A stretch of 64,000 nt of DNA from Natronomonas moolapensis 8.8.11 (GCF_000591055.1 NC_020388.1:496001-560000); one strand, 5' to 3'; counted from the first letter of the stretch, positions 26,854 through 34,672 are shown. Translations and numbers: made by a program. Notes: generated from the letters alone by a model not told the origin.

Positions 26854-26939
26854 CTATAGTAACCATCGCAAGTGATTACACATCGATCGCACTGCCATCG
26901 TGCGATCGAGTGTGCAGTGTCTTCCGATCGCTACTATAG
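26854..26939. repeat. 86-bp imperfect palindrome (MITE-like)
   Basis: The ends ctatag...ctatag form an imperfect inverted repeat centred on 26896. The inner arms (26879-26892 and 26900-26914) match at 14 of 15 positions with one indel around a 7-base loop, and the outer arms match at ctatagta. It fills the space between two divergent promoters (sulfatase-like gene and DHFR). No clear target duplication is seen. It has the form of a small palindromic repeat element or a cruciform regulatory site. Confidence 0.55.
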
Positions 26940-26989
26940 CCCGCTAACGCCGTAGAAAAGCGTATGCCGCCGCGGCCCAACGGTTCGGC

Positions 26990-27472
26990 ATGGAGATAGT
27001 GTCGGTCGCCGCGGTCGCCGAAAACGGCGTGATCGGCCGCGACGGCGAACTCCCCTGGGAGTCGATCCCCGTGGACAAACGACAGTACCGCGAACGGGTC
27101 GCCGACGGGCCGGTGATCCTCGGCCGGCGAACGTTCGAGTCGATGCGAGAGGACCTACCGGGGCGGGCACAGGTCGTCTTGAGCCGAACGGAGCGGTCCT
27201 ACAACGTCGCCACCGCCCGCCACGCCGCCGACGTCGATGCGGCGCTGGAAGTCGCTGCGTCGCTCGGCTACCCGAGCGTCTACGTCCTCGGCGGGGGCGA
27301 GGTGTACGAGTTGCTTCAACCCCACGTCGACCGAATGGCGCTGAGCCGTGTCCACGGCAGCTACGACGGCGACAGCCACTACCCGGAGTGGGACGCCGAC
27401 GAGTGGGAACTCGAGCGCGAGACGCCGTACGATCGGTTCACGTTGGAGGAGTGGCGGCGGATCGGGCGATGA
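26990..27472 (+). CDS. folA: Dihydrofolate reductase
   Basis: A 160-aa enzyme that reduces dihydrofolate to tetrahydrofolate with NADPH, serving thymidylate and purine synthesis. Family marks are IGRDGELPW (16-24), [20 protein letters not shown], and [18 protein letters not shown]. The acidic active-site residue sits in the helix with VDKRQY, as in other haloarchaeal DHFRs. No thymidylate synthase is adjacent. Confidence 0.95.
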   Translation: MEIVSVAAVAENGVIGRDGELPWESIPVDKRQYRERVADGPVILGRRTFESMREDLPGRAQVVLSRTERSYNVATARHAADVDAALEVAASLGYPSVYVLGGGEVYELLQPHVDRMALSRVHGSYDGDSHYPEWDADEWELERETPYDRFTLEEWRRIGR

Positions 27473-27541
27473 CCGCGCGGCGGCGTCCCAATCCACGGCG
27501 GCGTCGGGGCAGAACGACCCCGGCGGGGCGACCGGGCCGAC

Positions 27542-28222
27542 CTACGGGACCACACCGACCGTCAGAAGCGTCCCGTACTCGCGGTAACGTTCGATCATGT
27601 CCGTCCGGCGCTCCCACTCGTCCGTCGGGAACTCGCTTTCCGGGGGGATCTCCGTCTCGCGGTCGGGGATCGTGTCCTGTTCGGCGACGTGGAAGCCGGC
27701 CTCGCGGAACGCCTCGCGGTACTCCCCGTAGTCCCACCGCGTCATTTCGATCGAGATGTTCTCCTGCCACCCGTGGGTGTGGACGTTCTCCTCGAAGTAG
27801 TTGACGGCACAGTAGAACGTGCCGCCGGGCCGGAGGACGCGCCGGAGTTCACACAGCGTGCTGTGAGGATCGGGCGCGTAGTAGAACGCCTCCATCGAGA
27901 ACGCGTGGTCGACGCTGTCGTCGACGAAGGGTAGCGAGTCGAAGTCGCCGAGGACGTAGCCCACCGCCGGGTCGTCGGTGTAGCTCCGGGCGTTGCGCAC
28001 CATCTCGGGCGCGCCGTCGAGGCCGTAAACGCGGGCGGCATCCGTCGCTTCCCGGAGCGCCCGGCCGGCGTAGCCGCTGCCACAGCCCAGATCGAGGACC
28101 GTCTCGCCCGCCTCGACGGGCATCCGCGCGAGGGCGTGCTTCGCTGTGTGCCAGTGTCGCCGTTCCATCCCGCGGTCGCGGCCGTCGGCCGCCCACGCGT
28201 CGAACTCCGCACGAACGCTCAT
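27542..28222 (-). CDS. Class I SAM-dependent methyltransferase
   Basis: A 226-aa Rossmann-fold methyltransferase. Motif I is VLDLGCGSGYAGRALRE (42-58), followed by VYGLDGAPEMV, a DFDSLPFVDDSVDHAFSMEA segment, and ELRRVLRPGGTFYCAVNYFE. This is the pattern of the UbiE/small-molecule class. The substrate is unknown. Convergent with folA, with about 70 bp between the stops. The region upstream (28223-28349) is the original promoter region of the lipoprotein gene now at 30123. Confidence 0.85.
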   Translation of the reverse strand: MSVRAEFDAWAADGRDRGMERRHWHTAKHALARMPVEAGETVLDLGCGSGYAGRALREATDAARVYGLDGAPEMVRNARSYTDDPAVGYVLGDFDSLPFVDDSVDHAFSMEAFYYAPDPHSTLCELRRVLRPGGTFYCAVNYFEENVHTHGWQENISIEMTRWDYGEYREAFREAGFHVAEQDTIPDRETEIPPESEFPTDEWERRTDMIERYREYGTLLTVGVVP

Positions 28223-28341
28223 AGCTGGAACACGGCCCGAAGGGATTAAACGGCCCCGATCGGGCGCGAGCCGTCGCGGTGTGGGGGCGGCCGCTTCGAC
28301 AGCCGCCCCGGGCGGTAGAATTAGTACGGACCGTATACATC

Positions 28342-28349
28342 CTCTCAGC
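28342..28349 (+). repeat. IS6 target-site duplication, left copy
   Basis: The octamer ctctcagc lies directly before the IS6 left end and recurs exactly at 30115-30122 after the right end. Eight bases is the usual IS6-family duplication, so this records a single simple insertion. Confidence 0.9.
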
Positions 28350-28588
28350 GGCGGTGTTCAGATAAGGATGAAGGGTGAGGCGGTGCGTTTTTTGAGTGTC
28401 TATGCCAGAAAACGCCCGCCTCAACGACAATTTAGACGAGATCGACTTAGAGTTTGTTGAACGAGAAGCGACACCACGATTTCTGATGAAGCTTAGTATT
28501 CAGCTCCATCTCGCTGGATTATCACTTTCGAATACTGTTTCTATTCTTGAATTATTTGGTGTCAATCGTGCTCGGTCAACTGTGCATA

Positions 28589-29655
28589 TACTGACGGCTA
28601 AACTTATTTGTGTATAGAGCTTGTTTTTACGGTATGGACTACTTGGAGAAGATCACTGTTGACGAACTCCAAGAGATTTTAGCCGAAGTTGATGAAAAGA
28701 AACCAGTTCAGAGAATTCTTGCCGGTATCGCCTACAAGGACGGTGTCGAGCAGCAGACAATTGCGGAGCGGCATGATGTCCATCCAAACACGGTTCGTAA
28801 CTGGCTGATCCGACTCGAACGGCTCGACTCAGAGCCGTTCGAGTCGGTCGTCTACGATGATCCTCGCCCCGGCCAATCACGCGAACTTGACGAAGCTGAC
28901 CACGACCAATTCATCGAAGCTCTCCACGATTCTCCCAAAGAAGTTGGACTTGATGCGCGTGCGTGGACGGTTCCGCTAGCCCAGCAGTATCTTGAAGATG
29001 AGTTCGATATTGAGTACTGCCGCCGTCATATCCGGCGATTGATGTCCGAGGCCGGGCTGTCCTGGAAGACAGCCCGGCCAGAGTACGTCAAAGCTGATGA
29101 ACGAGCTCAGGATGCGTTCCGCAAAGGCTTCAAAAAAAGACGGACGATCTGGACGACGACTACACAATCATAGCAATCGACCAGACACGCCAAGAGATCA
29201 CGACGGATCTTGTCCACGCGTGGTTTCCAGAAAAAACGCGCCCGACACTCCCGGTGTCGGGCGCGTGGGAGAGTCTCAAACTGCTGGGCGGTGTCACCGC
29301 CAGCGGTGACACCTTCTTTCTGAAGTGTGAAGACAACTTTACCGCTGACATCACGACGCGGTTACTGGACGCACTCCAGACCGAGTTCGGCGAGAAAATC
29401 TGTGTTGTCCTGGACAATGCCCCGTATTTCGCGGCGAACGATGTCCACGACTACGTTGAAGACACACCGATCGAACTGTGCCACCTTCCGCGGGGTTCAC
29501 CGGAGCTGAACCCCGCGGAAGGGTGCTGGCAGAAACTCAATCAGCGGCTTGGTAACCAACTTTTCGAAGAACTTGATGAACTGAGAGAAGCCGTCTTCGA
29601 TGCGCTTGCGTCTATAGACCCACCAAACATCTATAATTATCTCTGTCCGTGAGTA
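28589..29655 (+). mobile_element. IS630-family element nested in IS6
   Basis: About 1067 bp with short inverted ends tactgacgg (28589-28597) and ccgtgagta (29647-29655). TA dinucleotides flank it (28587-28588 and 29656-29657), the typical IS630/Tc1 target duplication. The element itself begins and ends in TA, so the edges could shift by two bases. Confidence 0.88.
28634..29652 (+). CDS. IS630-family transposase, -1 frameshift
   Basis: Two frames make one transposase of about 339 aa. The first (ATG 28634 to 29173) has the HTH region IAERHDVHPNTVRNWLIRLE and the linker up to FRKGFKK. A run of seven A (29132-29138) allows a -1 slip into the second frame. That frame reads DDYTIIAIDQTRQE (first Asp), CVVLDNAPYFAAND (second Asp) and GSPELNPAEGCWQKLNQRLG (Glu). 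Frameshifting at A-runs is known in IS630 elements. A stand-alone start for the second frame (29254) would miss the first Asp, so a frameshift is needed for activity. A simple mutation in the A-run is the alternative. Confidence 0.85.
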
Positions 29656-30114
29656 TAATTGGGTTCAGAAAGCAGATCTACAGCCTGAGTCTGGTCAAAA
29701 TCCGGATCACGTCGCCGTTGACGAGACGGTGATCCGGCTCAATGATGAACAATATTGGCTGTACGCGGCTGTCGATCCTGAAACAAACGAATTGCTATAC
29801 ACAACGCTTGAACCAACCACAAACAGCGTAATTGCTCACGCGTTCTTTGCTGAACTCCGCGAGAAACACGACGTAGAACACGCCGTGTTTCTCATCGATG
29901 GCTCGCACTCATTGAAGGACGCTTGCCGCCGTCACAGTCTCGATTTTAAATATGAAAAACATGGAAATCGGAATAGCGTCGAACGTGTCTTTCGAGAGAT
30001 AAAACGTAGAACTACCAGCTTCTCAAACTGCTTCAGCAACGCCGAAGCAGATACCGCCGACAATTGGCTTCGATCATTCGCCTTCGCATGGAATCAGCTT
30101 ATCTGAACACTACC

Positions 30115-30122
30115 CTCTCAGC
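30115..30122 (+). repeat. IS6 target-site duplication, right copy
   Basis: The second ctctcagc ends at the base before the lipoprotein ATG (30123). The insertion therefore left the coding region intact but moved it 1.77 kb from its original upstream sequence. Confidence 0.9.
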
Positions 30123-31376
30123 ATGGGGGACAGACAGACGCGGCGGCGATACCTGTGTGCGCTCGGGACTGTCGGGGTCACCGGCCTCGCAGGCTGCGGC
30201 GATGGAGACGGGAACGCACCGAACGGCGACGGGAGCGGCGGAACCGACACCCCCGGGGTCGCGACCGAGAACGATCAGCCGACCGAGGAACCGGAGCCGA
30301 CGCCGGACGACCCCGACGACGCCGCCGGGTCGGAGACGGACGTGCCGATGCTGGGGTACGATCCCGCACGGACGAGCGCGCCGCCCGGGGCGACCGGGCC
30401 GACCGAACCGGTCGTCGAGCGGTGGCAGACCGAACTGGACGGGCAACTCCTCTCGTCGCCGGCGGTCGTCGACGGGAGGGTGTACATCGGCGGCTCCGAC
30501 CAGGACGTCCGGGCGCTCGCCGCCAACGACGGGGCCGAAGCCTGGAGCTTCGGGACCGACGGCGAGGTTCGCTCGACGCCGGCGGTGGCCGACGGGACCG
30601 TGTACGTCGGTAGCGACGGCGGCAACGTCTACGCGATCGACGCCGAGGACGGCACCGAGACGTGGGTCTTCGAGACGAACGACCGGGTCCGGAGTTCGCC
30701 GGCGGTGGTCGACGGGACCGTCTACGTCGGCGGCGATGACGGCAACGTTTACGCGATTGACGCCACGGACGGCACCGACGAGTGGCACTTCGAAGTCGGC
30801 CTCGCCGTCCGGTCGTCGCCGGCGGTGGTCGACGGGACGGTCTACGTCGGCAGCCGGAGCCGGAGGGTCCACGCCCTCGACAGCGCCACGGGCGAACAAC
30901 GGTGGGCGGTGCGGGTCGACGGGACAGTCACGTCGGCACCGACGGTCGCCGACGGAACGGTGTACGTCGGCACCGACAGCGGCTCGGTGACGGCTCTGGA
31001 GACGAACGAGGGGACCGAAGTCTGGAGCCGTTCGCTGGGCGAGGACGTCGCGGCCTCGCCGGCGATCACCGAGGGGCGACTCTACGCGTGCGGCGCGAAC
31101 GGCCGGATCGTATCGCTGGACGCCGAAACCGGCGACCGGGGCTGGTCGACGGAGATCCCCGGTCCTATCACCACCGCGCCGGCTGTCGTCAGCGCGACGG
31201 TCTACGTCGGCAATCAGGGCTCTCGCGTCCACGCCCTGGCGACCGACGACGGCCAGGAACGGTGGACACACGAACTCGACGGCGCGGTGCGGTCCACCCC
31301 CGCGGTCGTCGGCGGAAGCGTCTACGTCGGCAGCTTCGAGGGATCGGTGTACGCCCTCGAAGCGGAGGCGGCGTAG
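30123..31376 (+). CDS. Tat lipoprotein with PQQ-like beta-propeller
   Basis: A 417-aa exported protein. The N-terminus has a twin-arginine region QTRRRYLCALG and a lipobox TGLAGC at about residue 21, so it is probably a Tat-secreted lipoprotein. A Thr/Glu/Asp-rich linker follows (to about residue 80). From there about eight repeats of the form VYVGSDGGNVYAIDAEDGTE (PQQ/BamB-like) build a beta-propeller. It may bind ligands or other surface proteins; the motifs of quinoprotein dehydrogenases are absent. Its promoter is now separated from it by the IS6/IS630 pair. Confidence 0.88.
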   Translation: MGDRQTRRRYLCALGTVGVTGLAGCGDGDGNAPNGDGSGGTDTPGVATENDQPTEEPEPTPDDPDDAAGSETDVPMLGYDPARTSAPPGATGPTEPVVERWQTELDGQLLSSPAVVDGRVYIGGSDQDVRALAANDGAEAWSFGTDGEVRSTPAVADGTVYVGSDGGNVYAIDAEDGTETWVFETNDRVRSSPAVVDGTVYVGGDDGNVYAIDATDGTDEWHFEVGLAVRSSPAVVDGTVYVGSRSRRVHALDSATGEQRWAVRVDGTVTSAPTVADGTVYVGTDSGSVTALETNEGTEVWSRSLGEDVAASPAITEGRLYACGANGRIVSLDAETGDRGWSTEIPGPITTAPAVVSATVYVGNQGSRVHALATDDGQERWTHELDGAVRSTPAVVGGSVYVGSFEGSVYALEAEAA

Positions 31377-31389
31377 CGCCCCGACGAGT

Positions 31390-31635
31390 TCACCCGAGAA
31401 TCCGCCCGCCACGGGCGGCAACGCTGAACGTCACGTACACCTCATGGCCGGATCTGCACACGACCTTGCGTGTCTTGGTCCGCCGAGGACCGCTTCGGTC
31501 ACCGACGGGTCTGCGTGCGACGGCCTCGATCGTCGCGTCGTTCGGCAGCCCCATGACCAGTGGTTTCGCACACGTCGGGCACTCGAGTCCGTCGTCCGAA
31601 AGGCGTGTGCCGGACGGGCCGTCGAGACTGTACAT
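31390..31635 (-). CDS. Small zinc-binding protein, 81 aa, unknown
   Basis: The product starts at ATG 31635 and has ECPTCAKPLVMG near residue 18 and KVVCRSGHEVYVTF near residue 60. It is probably a zinc site made by CxxC and a later C..H. An AT-rich TATA-like gattattaatATG lies directly at the start, consistent with a leaderless or very short leader; a start 8 codons upstream falls inside that promoter. It is convergent with the propeller gene. No function is known. Confidence 0.6.
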   Translation of the reverse strand: MYSLDGPSGTRLSDDGLECPTCAKPLVMGLPNDATIEAVARRPVGDRSGPRRTKTRKVVCRSGHEVYVTFSVAARGGRILG

Positions 31636-31787
31636 ATTAATAATCACGGTAACCGGCAATATAAGCGTGGCGGCGACCCAGCGCCCGGGACGGCTCGCTG
31701 CCTCCAGCTACGCTCCGCGGGGGCGACTGCGCCGCGGGCTCCGTTTCGAAGTCCACTCGCGACGGTCGGACCGCGCTCGGGGGCCGA

Positions 31788-32297
31788 TCAGACGTTTTCG
31801 CCCTGGTACGATCCGTCGTAGGTCCCTTCGTGGTCGGCCTCGGCGAGGACGAACTGCGCGATCCGTGCGCCGGCTTCGATCTCGACGTCGTGATACACTT
31901 CGAGGAGCCCCTCGCCTTTCCCCTCGTAGCCGGCGTCCCACACCGCGGTCTCGAGCATACAGGCGTTCCGCAACAGCGACGACCGCGGATAAATAAACCC
32001 GACGTGGCCCTCGGGGATCGCGACCGTCTCGCCGTAACGGACGACGTAGCCACCCGGTGGCAAGCGATAGACTGCGGTCCCGTCGTCACCGCCGCCGGCC
32101 ACCTCGGCGGCGTCCGGACCGTCGGCGGCCGGATCGAGCGCGTCCCGGTCGCCGATCCGCTTGCCGTCGCGACCGATCCGCCCCGGTTCGTTCGGCTCGA
32201 ACACCGCCTCGACCGTCAGGTCGACGCCGTTCGGCTGTCGCTGTGCGTCGGTCGTCGGGTCGACGTGCTCGGCGACGAACGCCCCACTCCGGTACAT
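31788..32297 (-). CDS. dut: dUTPase / dCTP deaminase family protein
   Basis: A 169-aa trimeric nucleotide hydrolase of the dUTPase/Dcd family. Marks are QPNGVDLTVEAVFE (motif 1-like), GFIYPRSSLLRNACMLETAV (PRSS motif) and WDAGYEGKGEGLLEVYHDVE. The C-terminus is AQFVLAEADHEGTYDGSYQG. Haloarchaeal members are annotated as dUTP nucleotidohydrolase; they keep uracil out of DNA and supply dUMP. A small insert rich in G and D (PAADGPDAAEVAGGGDDG) is lineage-specific. Which activity dominates cannot be read from sequence. Confidence 0.82.
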   Translation of the reverse strand: MYRSGAFVAEHVDPTTDAQRQPNGVDLTVEAVFEPNEPGRIGRDGKRIGDRDALDPAADGPDAAEVAGGGDDGTAVYRLPPGGYVVRYGETVAIPEGHVGFIYPRSSLLRNACMLETAVWDAGYEGKGEGLLEVYHDVEIEAGARIAQFVLAEADHEGTYDGSYQGENV

Positions 32298-32370
32298 ACC
32301 GACCGCTGCGCCCGGAGCATCATAGCCGTTGCGCTCGGCGACTCGACGATTTATAGAGATACAAGGAGAA

Positions 32371-32687
32371 TACTGGTGGCTTTAGCCACCAGATGAATCC
32401 GACAAAAGTTTATGTACAGACACAGTACGTATAATTGTGTGTGGGGAACTGGCAGTTGACTCGGTGTTTGCCACGGTTTCTAACCGGAATCAAAAAGTAA
32501 GCCGACCACGCCGACAGTCGTAAAACAATCAGGTAACTCGAAGCCCTTCAGCGGGTACGAGTAACGGCTTCGTGGCAGAGCCACTGGCTGACTGTCCAGC
32601 AAACCTGAGACTCCCAACGTTCAGGATTGACCTGCCCGGTCAACACCGGGTGGGAGGCCCGCGCTTTTAGGCGCGGGAGGATGTCAC
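32371..32687 (+). mobile_element. Non-coding IS200/IS605 derivative with possible omega-RNA
   Basis: The left end has the hairpin tggtggctttagccacca (32374-32391). The right end has a 7-bp-arm hairpin (cccgcgc 32658-32664 and gcgcggg 32671-32677), and then the tail aggatgtcac (32678-32687), which is typical of haloarchaeal tnpB elements. No tnpA or tnpB frame lies between. The 32500-32660 part can fold into several stem-loops (for example cggtcaacaccg around 32637) as the guide-RNA region upstream of a tnpB right end does. A TATA-like acgtataattg (32427-32437) could drive a transcript. It explains the otherwise gene-free 32298-32725 gap. Confidence 0.55.
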
Positions 32688-32725
32688 TACTCGCGAATCG
32701 TCTATTTTAGCGCGAGGAAAGACCC

Positions 32726-32953
32726 ATGAAGAAGAACGTCGGCGGCACGGATCGCGTTGTCCGCCTCGTGCTCGGATCCGCATTGATCGTAGCGGGAATC
32801 GCCGGCTACGCGGGGCTGCTCCCCCTAGCGGCCGGCTCGCTACCGCAAGCACTCACCGCGGTGGTCGTGTTCGTGCTCGGGGCGGTCCTGCTCGCCACCG
32901 GCCTCATCCGGAGATGTCCCCTGAACCGGCTTGTCGGGCTCGATACGTACTAG
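32726..32953 (+). CDS. DUF2892 (YgaP-like) membrane protein
   Basis: A 75-aa protein with two membrane helices (RLVLGSALIVAGIAGYAGLL and ALTAVVVFVLGAVLLATGLI). It starts MKKNVGGTDRVVRLVLG and ends CPLNRLVGLDTY, the typical DUF2892 layout with N-terminal NxGxxDRxxR and C-terminal CPxxxxxG. In bacteria such domains are fused to rhodanese (YgaP); here it stands alone with no sulfur gene nearby. A TATA-like tctattttag at 32700-32709 lies before it. Confidence 0.88.
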   Translation: MKKNVGGTDRVVRLVLGSALIVAGIAGYAGLLPLAAGSLPQALTAVVVFVLGAVLLATGLIRRCPLNRLVGLDTY

Positions 32954-33048
32954 CGAGGGGAGACCCGCGGGTCTGCGCCCGCCGCTGTACCGTTTCGACG
33001 GGAGGGCCGAACGCCTGTGGGGTCGGGACTGCGCCCCTCGTGGTGTCG

Positions 33049-33309
33049 TTACGGTCGCGTGGGAACGCCGCCGGCGGGCGCGTCGGGGGGCGTGACGTTC
33101 TTGCGGGCGTCGAAGCCGTCCGCCAGTTCGTATTCGACGACCCCGTAGGCCGCCAGTTTCGGGAGGGCCACGTAGTGTAGTCGGATCGACAACCGCCGCC
33201 CGACCCCGGCCCCGGGATCGGCGGTCACCCACTCAGCCTCCGTCGTCGGTCCGGCGGCGGCCACGTCGGTCGCTTCCGTCCGGAGCGCCGCCTCGACGAG
33301 GTCGGTCAC
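33049..33309 (-). pseudogene. DUF7344-like winged-helix protein, N-terminus lost
   Basis: The frame from GTG 33309 encodes the second half of a DUF7344 domain: SIRLHYVALPKLAAYGVVEY resembles the LxHxxLPKLxxxGxVxYD block. In-frame homology continues upstream of the GTG as NRIRRHCLGRLYEDPGG (to about 33357), but a TAG at about 33367 blocks it and no start codon lies between. Either the gene has lost its beginning or translation starts at the GTG with half a domain. These domains are usually DNA-binding regulators. Confidence 0.5.
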
Positions 33310-33440
33310 GTTCGCCGTCCCGCCCGGATCCTCGTACAGCCGTCCGAGGCAGTGCCGCCGGATTCGGTTGTGGATATGTTCCCCGTACTACCGCACCTGT
33401 CGAACGAGTGATACCGGATCGGCCGACGCGCCGACGTGGC

Positions 33441-33839
33441 CTACCTCGAGTTGTATCCGAAGGGGACGGACGACGCCTGTTCCATCGCGACGACGGTTCC
33501 CGTCAGCCCCACGTCGAGAGCGAGTCGCTGCGCCGCCAGCATCGAGCGGACGCCGGCGGCCATCGGCGCTGGCGATGCGTCCTCGGACGTCCTCGAGACG
33601 GCGTCGCGGAGGTCGGCTACCGAGGCCGCGTCCGGATCGACTCTCAGAGTGAGCTCCTCGTCGCCGTCGTCGATCGTGACGCGGATGCCCGAGGCGTCAT
33701 CGGCAGCGTCCGTCTCGGCGTCCGCATCTGCGTTCGCCTCCGCGTCCGCATCCGTCTCGGCGTCCGAGTCCGCGTCCGCCGGTCGTTCGGCCGGCGTCTC
33801 CCCCTCGCCGAGGTGTGCGTAGCGCTCCTCCTTGGACAT
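33441..33839 (-). CDS. Acidic partner protein of ParA, 132 aa
   Basis: It overlaps the ParA stop by one base (TGATG), so it is co-translated. The N-terminus MSKEERYAHLGEGETPAERP is followed by an Ala/Asp/Glu repeat (about residues 22-48, for example DADAEANADADAETDA). A globular part then has IRVTIDDGDEELTLRVDPDA and ASVADLRDAVSR, and a helical end with VRSMLAAQRLALDVGLTGTV. It has no ParB domain. It may be an adaptor or activator for the ParA-like ATPase. The acidic repeat is encoded by a simple gcgtcc-like DNA repeat (about 33705-33780). Confidence 0.7.
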   Translation of the reverse strand: MSKEERYAHLGEGETPAERPADADSDAETDADAEANADADAETDAADDASGIRVTIDDGDEELTLRVDPDAASVADLRDAVSRTSEDASPAPMAAGVRSMLAAQRLALDVGLTGTVVAMEQASSVPFGYNSR

Positions 33840-34672
33840 CAGTCGGTCACCTCCGGTCGTCGTTCGGCCGATCCCTGCGCCGAGACGGTCGCCGCGAGCT
33901 CGCGGTAGGCGTCCAGCAAGGCCTCCTGGTACGGACGCAGGCCGTACGCCTCGGCGTACCGGAAGACGTCGAGTTGTGCGTCCCACGCCCGTTCTAGCAC
34001 GTTGTAATCGGGAACCGTGACCGGGAGTACCTCGACGCCGTCGGTGTCCGCCTCGAGCGCGTCGCGGACCTCGCGGTTCAGACTCGATCCGTCGACCTTG
34101 TTCGGCAACACGCCGAGCACGTCGAGCGTGAACTCGGGTTGGGCTCGCCGTAGCTGGGACTCGAGCGCGTCGACGGTGTCCAACACGCCGGAGATGGACT
34201 GTTGGCCCTTTCGGGTCATCTCCATCGGGATCAACACGTTCCCGGTGGCGATGAGCGCGTTGTCCACCAGCAGGTTGAGCGTGGCTGGCGGGTCGACGAC
34301 GACGTGGTCGTACCCCTCCGCGACGGGATCGAGCGCCGACCGGAGGAGGAACTCGGCCGTCGAGATCCCTTCGGCGCGGACGGTGCTCTCCAGGGAGGCG
34401 AGCGATTCGTGCCCCGGCACCAGATCGAACGGCTCGTCCTCGATGACGACCTCGTTCAGCGCGGCGTCGCCCGAGAGCACGTCCGTGATCGTCGCGCTGT
34501 CGGCGGTCGTTGCGTCCGGATACCCCGCGTGCGCCGAGAGGCTGGCCGGTTGTGGGTCCAGGTCCACGAGGAGCGTCTTCTCGCCCCGGCGCCCGAGCGC
34601 GGCACCGAGGTTGATCGCCGTGGTGGTCTTTCCGACGCCCCCGCTCTCGGACCATATCACCAGTTTCGTCAT
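33839..34672 (-). CDS. ParA/Soj-family ATPase
   Basis: A 277-aa deviant-Walker ATPase. It begins MTKLVIWSESGGVGKTTTAI with the signature Lys pair, then LLVDLDPQPASLSAHAGYP, HVVVDPPATLNLLVDNAL (Walker B) and LGVLPNKVDGSSLNREVRD. Such enzymes move or place chromosomes, plasmids or protein clusters by cycling on DNA. The partner downstream is a small acidic protein, not ParB. Start ATG 34672 sits at the first strand; the longer frame to 34771 adds 33 basic residues. No plasmid genes are around it, so it is a chromosomal ParA. Confidence 0.88.
   Translation of the reverse strand: MTKLVIWSESGGVGKTTTAINLGAALGRRGEKTLLVDLDPQPASLSAHAGYPDATTADSATITDVLSGDAALNEVVIEDEPFDLVPGHESLASLESTVRAEGISTAEFLLRSALDPVAEGYDHVVVDPPATLNLLVDNALIATGNVLIPMEMTRKGQQSISGVLDTVDALESQLRRAQPEFTLDVLGVLPNKVDGSSLNREVRDALEADTDGVEVLPVTVPDYNVLERAWDAQLDVFRYAEAYGLRPYQEALLDAYRELAATVSAQGSAERRPEVTD

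Larger units (their letters stand above)
28402..30106 (+). pseudogene. IS6-family transposase, interrupted
   Basis: The N-terminal part (MPENARLNDNLDEIDLEFVE to RARSTVH) ends at 28588. It resumes after the IS630 insertion at 29656 with NWVQKADLQPESGQNPDHVA and runs through DETVIRL, FLIDGSHSLKDAC and NRNSVERVFREIKRRT to 30106. All three catalytic residues survive in the second part. The gene would restore exactly if the nested element and one TA were removed, so the event looks recent. The separate pieces are not expected to transpose. Confidence 0.92.
28350..30114 (+). mobile_element. IS6-family element, copy 2, split by IS630
   Basis: The ends are ggcggtgttcagataag (28350-28366) and the inverted cttatctgaacactacc (30098-30114); 13 inner bases match perfectly. 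Without the nested element it would be about 696 bp, the same as copy 1 at 3870-4566. The 8-bp duplications flank it exactly. It lies just before the ATG of the lipoprotein gene at 30123. Confidence 0.92.

Noticed and set aside
30450-31360. Repeated near-identical DNA segments with gacgggaccgtgtacgtcgg-like units, as a possible repeat array.
   Set aside because: They encode the recurring blades of the beta-propeller protein and vary as coding repeats do; there are no spacers of constant length as in CRISPR.
33705-33780. Hexamer-rich DNA (gcgtcc/gcatcc units) as a possible satellite or centromere-like site.
   Set aside because: It codes the Ala/Asp/Glu repeat of the ParA partner in frame. A parS role is possible but has no separate support.
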